Positions 15,429 to 22,606 of a DNA stretch of 46,926 nucleotides are shown here, in pieces (position 1 is the stretch's first letter; every line of letters starts with the position of its first letter). Below the pieces are notes generated by a model. That model saw only the letters and a program-made list of their open reading frames with translations. It was not told the origin of the DNA and ran no database searches. The stretch is taken from the NCBI GenBank assembly GCA_045636265.1, contig JAZTXD010000126.1, positions 1-46,926 on the forward strand, given 5' to 3'. A program made the position numbers and the translations under genes. The DNA comes from Flemingiibacterium sp045636265 (lineage in GTDB: Bacteria > Bacillota > Clostridia > Oscillospirales > CAG-272).

Positions 15429-15457
15429 TTTACAAACAAATGAATGTGTGATACAAT
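15429..15457 (+). promoter_or_regulatory. Sigma-A promoter of the SLOG gene
   Basis: TTTACA (15429-15434), 17-bp spacer, TACAAT (15452-15457). Confidence 0.75.
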
Positions 15458-15488
15458 ATAAAAAGAACATTTGTTTGAGAGGGCAACC

Positions 15489-16034
15489 ATGACACAAAAC
15501 ATTGATACTTCCTGCTGCTTCACAGGGCACAGAACAATAGACAGCACCAAGCTGTCCTCGCTTATAGATAAGCTCACGTTTGAGGTGGGCTATCTTGCCG
15601 AGTATGGTGTGAGCGACTTTTATGCCGGCGGTGCGCTTGGGTTTGACACTCTCGCCGCGCTGACTGTGCTTAAATTAAAGCAGAGAGGATATGATATAAA
15701 GCTTCACCTCATACTCCCGTGTCCCGAGCAGACACGTAGCTGGAGCGCACGTGATGTTGAGGTTTTTAACAATATCCTCATGCGAGCGGATTCATCGCAG
15801 ATGATATCCGACCATTATCACGGCGGCGTTATGCATATGCGTAACCGCGCTATGGTTGACGAGAGCGCGATCTGTGTGTGCTATTGGGATAAGGATAAGA
15901 TTCGTCCGAGTGAATCGGGCGGGGGAACGCTTTATACCGTCAATTACGCAAGAAAGCTCGGCAGAACGGTGATAAACCTCTGCGACGAGCCTCCTCTTGA
16001 TATTCAGTACGAGTTTGATTTCTCTAAATTATGA
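15489..16034 (+). CDS. SLOG-family protein (DUF1273/YpsA-like)
   Basis: 181 residues. The start CCFTGHR (9-15) and GGALGFDTLAAL are the nucleotide-pocket motifs of the SLOG superfamily (DprA/YpsA/LOG relatives), which bind nucleotides or nucleotide-derived signals. C-terminal SGGGTLYTVNYARKLG also fits. Molecular function in this subfamily is unknown. The ATG at 15489 has GAGAGGG 5 bp upstream and is preferred over upstream codons. Its last 11 bp overlap the 3' end of the convergent nitroreductase gene. Confidence 0.85.
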   Translation: MTQNIDTSCCFTGHRTIDSTKLSSLIDKLTFEVGYLAEYGVSDFYAGGALGFDTLAALTVLKLKQRGYDIKLHLILPCPEQTRSWSARDVEVFNNILMRADSSQMISDHYHGGVMHMRNRAMVDESAICVCYWDKDKIRPSESGGGTLYTVNYARKLGRTVINLCDEPPLDIQYEFDFSKL

Positions 16035-16590
16035 TGTCGTCAAGCTCGCGCTTGGGGACATAATGGATCCCATTTTCGCGGAAATAACGTGTCTGACCGT
16101 CCTTTGCGGGGAGCGTTTCGCGCGTTTCATCGGCTTTGCCGAGAGCGATGACCAGAAGCGGTTCTGCACTTTCCGGCATAGCGAGTGCTGACATGAGCTT
16201 ATCTCTGTTAAACGAGCCGAGCATGCATCCGGCGAGTCCAAGCTCTGCGGCGCGAAGATATATCGCTGTGGCGCATATTCCAACATCAATGTTGAACGGC
16301 TTCTGCGGGAATTTTTCGGTGTCCTGGCATATAACGATGAATGCCTGCGGATAATGTCCCTTTGGCGGCAGTTCAAGCTCGGGAAGCGCGCCTGCCCACT
16401 TTGTGAGCGGCTGAACCTTTGCAAGCTCATCCTCTGTGTAAACGAGTCTGTATGAAAGCGGCTGGAGATTCATGGATGAGGGTGTAAATCTCGCGCAGTC
16501 GATCATGTCGAGAAGCTCCTCGCGGCTTATTTTGCGGCTTTCGTCAAACGTGCGGCATGAACGTGTATTTTTAAGTAATTCCTTTAACAT
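16024..16590 (-). CDS. Nitroreductase family protein
   Basis: 188 residues from the ATG at 16588-16590, chosen because AAGGAGA lies about 6 bp upstream; a longer frame from 16641 includes the promoter. FMN-binding motifs are TRSCRTFDESRKIS and ARFTPSSMNLQPLSYRLV (phosphate-binding region), with DVGICATAIYLRAAELGLAGC and the C-terminal LPAKDGQTRYFRENGIHYVPKR. Family members reduce nitro compounds, quinones or flavins, or act in cofactor metabolism; the substrate is unknown. It ends tail-to-tail over the SLOG gene. Confidence 0.9.
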   Translation of the reverse strand: MLKELLKNTRSCRTFDESRKISREELLDMIDCARFTPSSMNLQPLSYRLVYTEDELAKVQPLTKWAGALPELELPPKGHYPQAFIVICQDTEKFPQKPFNIDVGICATAIYLRAAELGLAGCMLGSFNRDKLMSALAMPESAEPLLVIALGKADETRETLPAKDGQTRYFRENGIHYVPKRELDDIII

Positions 16591-16620
16591 AAATATCTCC
16601 TTAAAGTTTACTGTAAATCC

Positions 16621-16649
16621 ATTATAGCGCATATCGCACACAATTTCAA
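16621..16649 (-). promoter_or_regulatory. Sigma-A promoter of the nitroreductase gene
   Basis: Minus strand: TTGAAA (16644-16649), 17-bp spacer, TATAAT (16621-16626). The -10 lies 30 bp before the chosen ATG. Confidence 0.8.
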
Positions 16650-16658
16650 CAGTATCTG

Positions 16659-17021
16659 TTAGTTTTTAATCATTTTTCTTTTTGCTATGCCGTCGCCTCT
16701 CCACGTGTGCACTTCGTCGATTAAAATATCTCCGCCGGATGAAACGCTCAGGCGGTATGAGCTCTTTTCGCATGCCAAAACCGAAAACTCGGCACGCCAA
16801 GGCGTGTAGCGGTACTTTTTTCGTCTGTCTGTACATTCGCTGTACGCTTTAAGCGCGAGAGGGAATATCCGCTTTTTTGCAGTTTCCATAAACTCATCCG
16901 CGAGTGATTTATAAAAGCTTCGCACACCCTCTGACATATTCGGCGCGAAGGCAACGGTTACTGTCAGTACAGTAACGGCATCATCCGACATAAACCGACC
17001 GACGCTTTCATAGTTTTGCAT
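16659..17021 (-). CDS. Protein of unknown function, 120 residues
   Basis: I do not recognise this family. Codon bias and the ribosome site GGAGG placed 5 bp before the ATG at 17021 support a real gene; an ATG 21 bp upstream has none. The protein is soluble, with no signal peptide or membrane segment, and has a beta-rich look (VTVLTVTVAFAPNMSEGVRS, then FSVLACEKSSYRLSVSSGGDILIDE). It lies between the nitroreductase gene and the XRE membrane regulator on the same strand. No promoter was identified. Confidence 0.55.
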   Translation of the reverse strand: MQNYESVGRFMSDDAVTVLTVTVAFAPNMSEGVRSFYKSLADEFMETAKKRIFPLALKAYSECTDRRKKYRYTPWRAEFSVLACEKSSYRLSVSSGGDILIDEVHTWRGDGIAKRKMIKN

Positions 17022-17078
17022 ACATACCTCCGATATTTTCATATGGCAGATATATGCAAAGAGCGCAAAAAAGATTAC

Positions 17079-17111
17079 AAAAAATCCCGTGAAGATTCAC
17101 GGGATTTTTTT
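17079..17111 (-). terminator. Terminator of the XRE membrane-regulator gene
   Basis: Stem with ATCCCGTG/CACGGGAT at its core, flanked by A and T runs on both sides (17079-17111). It can act on the minus strand directly after the gene that ends at 17110. Confidence 0.75.
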
Positions 17112-17757
17112 AATTTGTGCTTTGCTCGTATAAAAATTCTTCAACGGAGCTGCTTGCGCACAGAAGTATGCAGGAAGCTATTCTGAATATTGTAAGCGAG
17201 CCCGCCAGAAAGTAGAAAAGCGGAGTTGCCGTGACGGCTAAAAGTACGCAGATGTCGGAAATTATACCGATTACGGAGAGGATAATAAACACAACCCTCG
17301 CCCATGTTTTGCCGTTGTAAAGGCAGATTAGCATTACTATATTGAATACCGCGCCGATTATAGTACCGAGATTGAAGAAATTAAGCAGCAGGTTAAGTCC
17401 GATAAATATGGCGTGGACTATGAGAATAGCTGTGATTATCGTGCGTCCGCGGTTGTATCTGTCCACGGAAAGCTCCTCCATGGCCGCTTCCATTGCGGCC
17501 TTTTCCTCCTCGGTGACGCCGTCCTCGCATTTCATACGGTATTCGGACACATACTGGTGCTTTGTAAGAGTGTCAAGCGGTACACCGAGCGCATCAGCAA
17601 TATCGCGCGCAAGTTCAAGAGAGGGGAGCTCCTCGCCGCGCTCTATGGCACTGTACTTTTCAAAATCAAGTCCGATTGCCGCCGAAAAGCCTTCGGCTGT
17701 CATTCCGTGACGTTCGCGCTCATTTCGAAGCGCCTGACCGAATGATTTCTTTTCCAT
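17110..17757 (-). CDS. XRE helix-turn-helix protein with four membrane segments
   Basis: 215 residues. Residues 8-62 form an XRE domain (ALRNERERHGMTAEGFSAAI, then YSAIERGEELPSLELARDIA). A charged linker (75-100) leads to about four hydrophobic helices between 104 and 205. A DNA-binding domain tied to the membrane could sense membrane state or a small molecule; this is inference. The ribosome site AGGAGGT is 6 bp before the ATG. It lies 23 bp after the patatin gene in the same direction, so the two may be co-transcribed. Confidence 0.8.
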   Translation of the reverse strand: MEKKSFGQALRNERERHGMTAEGFSAAIGLDFEKYSAIERGEELPSLELARDIADALGVPLDTLTKHQYVSEYRMKCEDGVTEEEKAAMEAAMEELSVDRYNRGRTIITAILIVHAIFIGLNLLLNFFNLGTIIGAVFNIVMLICLYNGKTWARVVFIILSVIGIISDICVLLAVTATPLFYFLAGSLTIFRIASCILLCASSSVEEFLYEQSTN

Positions 17758-17780
17758 GTGAGTACCTCCTGCATTAAAAA

Positions 17781-18617
17781 TTATGTGGCAAGAAACTTTT
17801 CAATACCGCTTTGTTTTGCGTTGTTGTATCCAAGCTCGTAGAGCCACCTGAGTTTGGCTTTATCCTTTTCGATTCTGCCAAATCCTGCGGGCTCGGTGGG
17901 GCGTATGACAAAGGCATTTCCGTCACGCTCGGCTTTCTCAAGTATCGCAAGGGAAGCGTTGTAGTCCTCGTGACGGTGCTCGTTCGCGGCGATGAATTTC
18001 GGATATTTTGAATAGCGAAGCTTCAGAGCTTTTATAGAACTGCTCGGCTCTTTCACAAAGCCGGCGGGCTGTGTGAGAACCGCGACAACGCGGTCATTTT
18101 CCGAGAGTGCATGACGTATCGGGATTGAGTCGGAGCATCCGCCGTCGAGAAGCTTACCGCGCGGTGTTTTAACCGTGCGCGAAATAAGGGGAAGTGAGCT
18201 TGAAGCGCGGACATACATCATATCGCGCTTTGCGTCTTCAATTGGCACATATATCGGCTCGCCCGATTCAATATCGGTGCACACGGCGATGAGCCTCATT
18301 TCGCTGTTGTTAAACGCATCGTAATCGAAGGTGTCAATCTTCTGCGGAATGGTTTCATATACATATTTCGCGCCGAACATGTCACCGGTGAGCAGAAGGC
18401 TTCGGATACTGCAGTATCTCCAGTTGTCCACATATTCGGTTCCAACACGCGCCGCGCGTCCTCTTTGCCACGAAATATAACTCATGGCATGTCCCGCGCC
18501 TGCGGAAACCGCGTAAATCTTCGGGAATTTTATACCGCAATCTATGAAATAATCGAGCACGCCGCAGGTGTAAACGCCGCGCATGCCGCCGCCTTCGAGT
18601 AATAATGCAGTTGACAT
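17781..18617 (-). CDS. Patatin-like phospholipase
   Basis: 278 residues from the ATG at 18615-18617, chosen for an AAAGG site 7 bp upstream. The oxyanion loop GGGMRG, the nucleophile elbow VSAGAG and the DGG aspartate motif (LLDGGCSDSIPI) give the Ser-Asp dyad of patatins. The elbow has A where GxSxG usually has its first G (YAVSAGAG). The likely role is hydrolysis of membrane lipids, in the cytoplasm since there is no signal peptide. It precedes the XRE membrane protein, so a regulatory link is possible. Confidence 0.88.
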   Translation of the reverse strand: MSTALLLEGGGMRGVYTCGVLDYFIDCGIKFPKIYAVSAGAGHAMSYISWQRGRAARVGTEYVDNWRYCSIRSLLLTGDMFGAKYVYETIPQKIDTFDYDAFNNSEMRLIAVCTDIESGEPIYVPIEDAKRDMMYVRASSSLPLISRTVKTPRGKLLDGGCSDSIPIRHALSENDRVVAVLTQPAGFVKEPSSSIKALKLRYSKYPKFIAANEHRHEDYNASLAILEKAERDGNAFVIRPTEPAGFGRIEKDKAKLRWLYELGYNNAKQSGIEKFLAT

Positions 18618-18647
18618 ACTGTTACCTTTCAAAATAAAATTTTGACG

Positions 18648-19439
18648 TCAGCTTCTGTTTTGGCGCAGAATCTCAAATCCTGCCACAGCCGCCGCCGAAG
18701 CCGCAGAAAGTGCGGCCGGGAAGTCGCGTCCGTAGTCAAGTCGGATCACGGAATCCGCCGCGTCAAGAAGCTCACGCGAGAGTCCGCGCTTTTCGCCGCC
18801 TATGGCTAAAAACAGCGGCTTTTTTAAATCGGCATCATATATCGACACCGAATTTTTCATATCCGCGCAGATTATCTTTACTCCGAGCGATTTCATTATA
18901 TTCGCACACTCTGCGGGATTTTCGCAGATGTATGTGTCGCACAGCTCGGACGCGCCGGCTGATGCGCGGCAGACGATTCCTGCCACGCTCATCCAGTTTC
19001 GGGGGGAGAGTATCACGCCGCTTGCACCTGCCGCATAGAGTGAGCGCAGGGCATAGCCGAAGTTATAAGGGTCCTCGATGCCTTCAATCATAACGAAAAA
19101 ACGCTCGTCTTCGGGGATCTTTGTAATATCCTCGGCGCAAAGAGTGGAAATTGTACGCGCACTTGCTTCAAGCAAAAGTCCGCCGTGACTTGAACCGAGC
19201 ACAATGGAGTCAATCTCTTCGTCCGACACGGTTAAAATCTCAAATCCGTGCTTATAGGACATTGCTTTGAGATACGAAAGCTCCTTCGCACGGGCTTTCT
19301 GACGGCTCTTTGCAACGAGTACGCGGAGTATCTTGCGGTCGGATTTGCCCGATTCTATCGCAGATAAAACCGCGCGAATGGATGTCATTCCCTCGAAAAT
19401 AAGATTTTCGCCAATGGCGAGCTTGTCTGCCTCTCTCAT
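18648..19439 (-). CDS. TrmH/SpoU family RNA 2'-O-methyltransferase
   Basis: 263 residues. SPOUT-knot motifs are VMIEGIEDPYNFGYALRSLY (motif 1) and LFLAIGGEKRGLSRELLDAA (motif 2). The third motif is unusual: DFPAALSAASAAAVAGFEIL in place of the common SLNVSVA form. An N-terminal substrate-binding domain precedes the knot. The target RNA (23S rRNA or tRNA) is not clear. The ATG at 19437-19439 overlaps the thyX stop as ATGA, so translation is probably coupled; a longer frame would run into thyX. Confidence 0.85.
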   Translation of the reverse strand: MREADKLAIGENLIFEGMTSIRAVLSAIESGKSDRKILRVLVAKSRQKARAKELSYLKAMSYKHGFEILTVSDEEIDSIVLGSSHGGLLLEASARTISTLCAEDITKIPEDERFFVMIEGIEDPYNFGYALRSLYAAGASGVILSPRNWMSVAGIVCRASAGASELCDTYICENPAECANIMKSLGVKIICADMKNSVSIYDADLKKPLFLAIGGEKRGLSRELLDAADSVIRLDYGRDFPAALSAASAAAVAGFEILRQNRS

Positions 19440-20188
19440 CGAAGTTCGCGTCTTACCTCGGCAGCCTTGCCGCAGGTGTAAGCGCCCTCGGCACATGCGC
19501 CGTAAAGGCAAGCAGGTCCGGCCTTACCAAACAGAAGCGGACAAGCCTCACGAACAAGCTTCAGCATTGCTATCGCAAGCTCACGGATCTCCCACTGTGC
19601 GCGAGTGCAGCAGCGGAGTCTGAAGAAATTGTGCAGTGAGCGCACGTTCATAGTCATGATTATACGTGTGTCACAGGCGTTGGGAAGCACGAATCTTGCA
19701 TCCTCGTTCGCTTTCTTCTCTGCGGCACGCTTTGCATCTGCTTCGGACATGCCTGCGGCTATGTTCGTTTCATAGTGACGTGCCATAAGCTTCTGTCTGA
19801 GGCTTTCGTAGTGGCGTGCATCTTCTTCCATAGCGGCGATATATTCTTCACGTGCCTCGGGAAGAGCATCTATTTCCGGTGGGATTATGTACGAAAAATC
19901 GGTTTTTGATACATATCTCTGGCTTTGAACAGAGAAAGATGCGATACGGTGACGTGTTATCTGCGCTAAAAGCGCACGTGAAACGCCCTCGATTCCGAAT
20001 GTGAATGTGGCATGCTCAACGGGGGACTCGTGTCCGAGGTCCTCGAGCATGTGAAGAAAGCTCTCAACCTTTTCGGGAGTGAGATTTTCGGTGAGTGTGT
20101 CAATATCGCTCTTGGCGTAGCAGAGCTTTGCCGCCGCGGCGATGGTCTTTTCGGCATCGGGTGTATAAGTAAGAAGTTTGACGTTCAT
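19436..20188 (-). CDS. thyX: Flavin-dependent thymidylate synthase
   Basis: 250 residues. ThyX methylates dUMP using FAD, NADPH and methylenetetrahydrofolate. The signature RHRxxSxxxxSxR is present at residues 79-91 (RHRIASFSVQSQR), with SPVEHATFTF before it and a C-terminal ACDTRIIMTMNVRSLHNFFR. A cysteine-rich tail (LYGACAEGAYTCGKAAE) ends the protein. AAAGGGG precedes the ATG. It lies 3 bp after the TagA-like gene and overlaps the RNA methylase gene by 4 bp. Confidence 0.95.
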   Translation of the reverse strand: MNVKLLTYTPDAEKTIAAAAKLCYAKSDIDTLTENLTPEKVESFLHMLEDLGHESPVEHATFTFGIEGVSRALLAQITRHRIASFSVQSQRYVSKTDFSYIIPPEIDALPEAREEYIAAMEEDARHYESLRQKLMARHYETNIAAGMSEADAKRAAEKKANEDARFVLPNACDTRIIMTMNVRSLHNFFRLRCCTRAQWEIRELAIAMLKLVREACPLLFGKAGPACLYGACAEGAYTCGKAAEVRRELR

Positions 20189-20191
20189 TGT

Positions 20192-20968
20192 TTAGACCCC
20201 TTTCATTGTATCGTTTTTATGTTTTCCTCTGATCTTGAACCAGATCACGCCCATGAGGAATTTCGGGAGCTTCATCATTCTTCCGATTCGTGAGGGCTGA
20301 CAGATTAGTCTGTAGAACCATTCGAGTCCGAGCTTTATGAAAATATCCGGCGCACGTTTTACGTTGCCGCTGTAGCCGTCAAGGCTTCCGCCAAGCGCAA
20401 GACAAAGCTTTACATTTTCAAGCTTTTCACGGTTTGCGAGGATCCACTTCTCCTGAACCGGAACACCAAGGCACACATAGAGAATATCAGGCTTTGCGGC
20501 GTTTATTTCTGCCACAACAGCGTCACTTTCCTCGCCCTCTTTTTTGAAATATCCGTCGTGTGTTCCGACGAATACGGCATTCGGATATGTTTCGAGCAGC
20601 TTATCGCGTGCCGCTTCGGCGATTCCCGGCTTGCCGCCGAGGAAGAAGATTTTGGCACCGCTCTCGTTTGAGTGCTTCACCATTTCAAGACCGAGATCAA
20701 ATCCTGCGCACTTTGCTTTGAGCGGACGCTTCAGTATTTTCGACGCGTATACAACGCCGATTCCGTCGGGAATTACGAGGTCTCCCGAATTGATAACGGA
20801 GTACAGCGATTCATCCTCAACGCAAGACTGTATTATCTCACTGTTGGGAGTAAATACAGCCTTTGCAGTGCCGCCCTCGCTTTTAAGATATTCCTTGCAG
20901 ATATCTGCCGCTTCAGGCAGCGTAACATTATTTATTCCGACACCGCGGATGATTATTTTTTCTGACAT
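20192..20968 (-). CDS. WecG/TagA/CpsF family glycosyltransferase
   Basis: 258 residues, usual length. This GT26 family adds N-acetylmannosamine or a related sugar to lipid-linked precursors of teichoic acids or other wall polymers. Motifs are FTPNSEIIQSC, VIPDGIGVVYASKIL, KIFFLGGKPGIAEAA, DILYVCLGVPVQEKWI, and GGSLDGYSGNVKRAPDIFIKLGLEWFYRL. It is the first gene of a three-gene unit with thyX and the RNA methylase. The acting place is the cytoplasmic face of the membrane. Confidence 0.93.
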   Translation of the reverse strand: MSEKIIIRGVGINNVTLPEAADICKEYLKSEGGTAKAVFTPNSEIIQSCVEDESLYSVINSGDLVIPDGIGVVYASKILKRPLKAKCAGFDLGLEMVKHSNESGAKIFFLGGKPGIAEAARDKLLETYPNAVFVGTHDGYFKKEGEESDAVVAEINAAKPDILYVCLGVPVQEKWILANREKLENVKLCLALGGSLDGYSGNVKRAPDIFIKLGLEWFYRLICQPSRIGRMMKLPKFLMGVIWFKIRGKHKNDTMKGV

Positions 20969-21006
20969 GATTTTATATTCCTTTGCAAATATGTATACTT
21001 AAACCT

Positions 21007-21035
21007 ATTATATCACATCCTGTGAAAAAATGCAA
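21007..21035 (-). promoter_or_regulatory. Sigma-A promoter of the tagA-like/thyX/methylase unit
   Basis: Minus strand: TTGCAT (21030-21035), 17-bp spacer, TATAAT (21007-21012). Confidence 0.8.
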
Positions 21036-21058
21036 CATTAAATTGCATGACAAAGAAA

Positions 21059-21085
21059 AATGCGTACCCGTTTCGGATACGCATT
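21059..21085 (-). terminator. Terminator of the MFS transporter gene
   Basis: Stem AATGCGTA/TACGCATT (21059-21066 with 21078-21085), followed on the minus strand by TTTTCTTTG. Confidence 0.75.
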
Positions 21086-21095
21086 ACTTTGATAA

Positions 21096-22448
21096 TTATA
21101 ATTTTTTGAAATTGGTCCAGCGGCGCACCACTGCAAGGCTTATTATAAATGCAATAATGCTAAGTGCGGCAAGCACGTAAAATACCGTGCTCCAAATGTA
21201 AATTTCGTTTTCCCACGGGAGATTCTCGGCAAGAAGTCCTATAAAATAGCTGGATAAACCAAGACCTACAGAGGCAATGCTGTTGAATATACCCGTAATG
21301 GTTGCTGTTCTTCCATGACGCGCGAAACGAATAGGGATAAGACCTATGATCATCGTGTTTTCGGCGGCAAGGAAAGTGAATGCTATAGCAATCAGTATGA
21401 GCATACCCCAGAGGGAATTCATCATAAATGCGGCAGCGCAAATGAGTGAAATAGCGGCACCGATAAAGAGGAACGCCGTTGTTTTAATTTCGCAGTTAAA
21501 CAGCTTTTCATAAGCGAATCGTCCGAGAAATGAAGCGCCGATTCCGAAAAGCGGTATTATCGTGGAAACGCCAACCGCAAATGAGTTTTCGACACCGAAT
21601 ATTTTTACAATGTATTCGGGCGCCCATGTCTGAAGTCCGTCTTTTACAAATGCGAAAATGAATGCGGGAATCGTAATAACCAAAACACCGGAGGTTATAA
21701 GCAGGGCAAAAAGTCCCATCGATGGGCGTTTTTCAGATGTTTTATCGGTAGCCTTCTCATCGTCTGTTTCGCTTACCTCCACGTATTTATACGAGAGCTT
21801 TGCTATCTTTCGAGTGGATATGAACCAGAACACGGTCGATACCCCGATTGCGATGCTTCCGGCAAGGAAGAGAAGCTGCCAGTTGTCGCTGACACGGAGA
21901 ATCTGCTGTGAAAGTAAGAGCGCTAAAACGGGACCGAGAGCGGCTCCGATAAATATATTCGTGCTCGCGGAATTGCGCTGGGTTTCGGGGAGTATCATGG
22001 CAAATATACGCATAAATGACGTGAATACAAATGACTGCGCGTAACCGTTTATCGCCCATACGAGGATAAGCACATAGAGGTTCGGTGCGGGGGAGAGCGT
22101 TGCAAGGTACATTGCGAAGTTTGCAGCCGTTCCGAGTGCGAAGGAAGTGCCGATAAGACCGAACGGGGGGAACTTTTCGGCTATAAGCCCGTTTATAAAC
22201 TGTCCGGCACCGTAAACTATAAAGAATGCGCTGCTTATAAGTCCTGCTTGACTTTCAGTAAAGAATCCGGTTACGAGGTTGGTTTCGGGGTCTACGTGGA
22301 GTATCAGTGATGGCAGTACCGCCGAGAAATTGGAGCGTCCGAAATAGAGAAACACATATGTAAAAAGGCAGGTGAAAAAAAGAAGTCTGCCAAGTGCCGC
22401 GCTCTCAAGCGGGACGAACGTTAATACTTTTTTATTTTGCTTTTTCAT
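21096..22448 (-). CDS. MFS transporter, organophosphate:phosphate antiporter-like
   Basis: 450 residues with about 12 hydrophobic helices and a central charged loop (about 220-240). The first helix ends in YVFLYFGRSNFSAVLPSL, and FIVYGAGQFINGLIAEKFPP plus VWAINGYAQSFVFTSF resemble the GlpT/UhpT (OPA) branch, which exchanges phosphate esters for phosphate. The substrate is not known. CGGAGG lies 8 bp before the ATG. It is a single-gene unit divergent from the helicase operon. Confidence 0.82.
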   Translation of the reverse strand: MKKQNKKVLTFVPLESAALGRLLFFTCLFTYVFLYFGRSNFSAVLPSLILHVDPETNLVTGFFTESQAGLISSAFFIVYGAGQFINGLIAEKFPPFGLIGTSFALGTAANFAMYLATLSPAPNLYVLILVWAINGYAQSFVFTSFMRIFAMILPETQRNSASTNIFIGAALGPVLALLLSQQILRVSDNWQLLFLAGSIAIGVSTVFWFISTRKIAKLSYKYVEVSETDDEKATDKTSEKRPSMGLFALLITSGVLVITIPAFIFAFVKDGLQTWAPEYIVKIFGVENSFAVGVSTIIPLFGIGASFLGRFAYEKLFNCEIKTTAFLFIGAAISLICAAAFMMNSLWGMLILIAIAFTFLAAENTMIIGLIPIRFARHGRTATITGIFNSIASVGLGLSSYFIGLLAENLPWENEIYIWSTVFYVLAALSIIAFIISLAVVRRWTNFKKL

Positions 22449-22479
22449 GGTCAGCCTCCGATAATATTATGCCAATTTG

Positions 22480-22508
22480 ATTATAGCACAGTCATGCGGA
22501 GAATTCAA
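22480..22508 (-). promoter_or_regulatory. Sigma-A promoter of the MFS transporter gene
   Basis: Minus strand: TTGAAT (22503-22508), 17-bp spacer, TATAAT (22480-22485). Confidence 0.8.
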
Positions 22509-22537
22509 GGACTTTTTAAAAGTTTTTTAGTGCAGTT

Positions 22538-22570
22538 GTTCACACGAATGTAACATTTATGGAGTATACT
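22538..22570 (+). promoter_or_regulatory. Promoter-proximal motif shared with dusB, before the helicase operon
   Basis: GTTCACAC, 3 bp, TGTAACATT, 7 bp, then the -10-like TATACT (22565-22570). The same motif with the same spacing stands before dusB at 27990-28022. No canonical -35 is present. Confidence 0.5.
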
Positions 22571-22606
22571 GAAAGATAATAATTAAACTATGGGGGAGGG
22601 CTGTCG

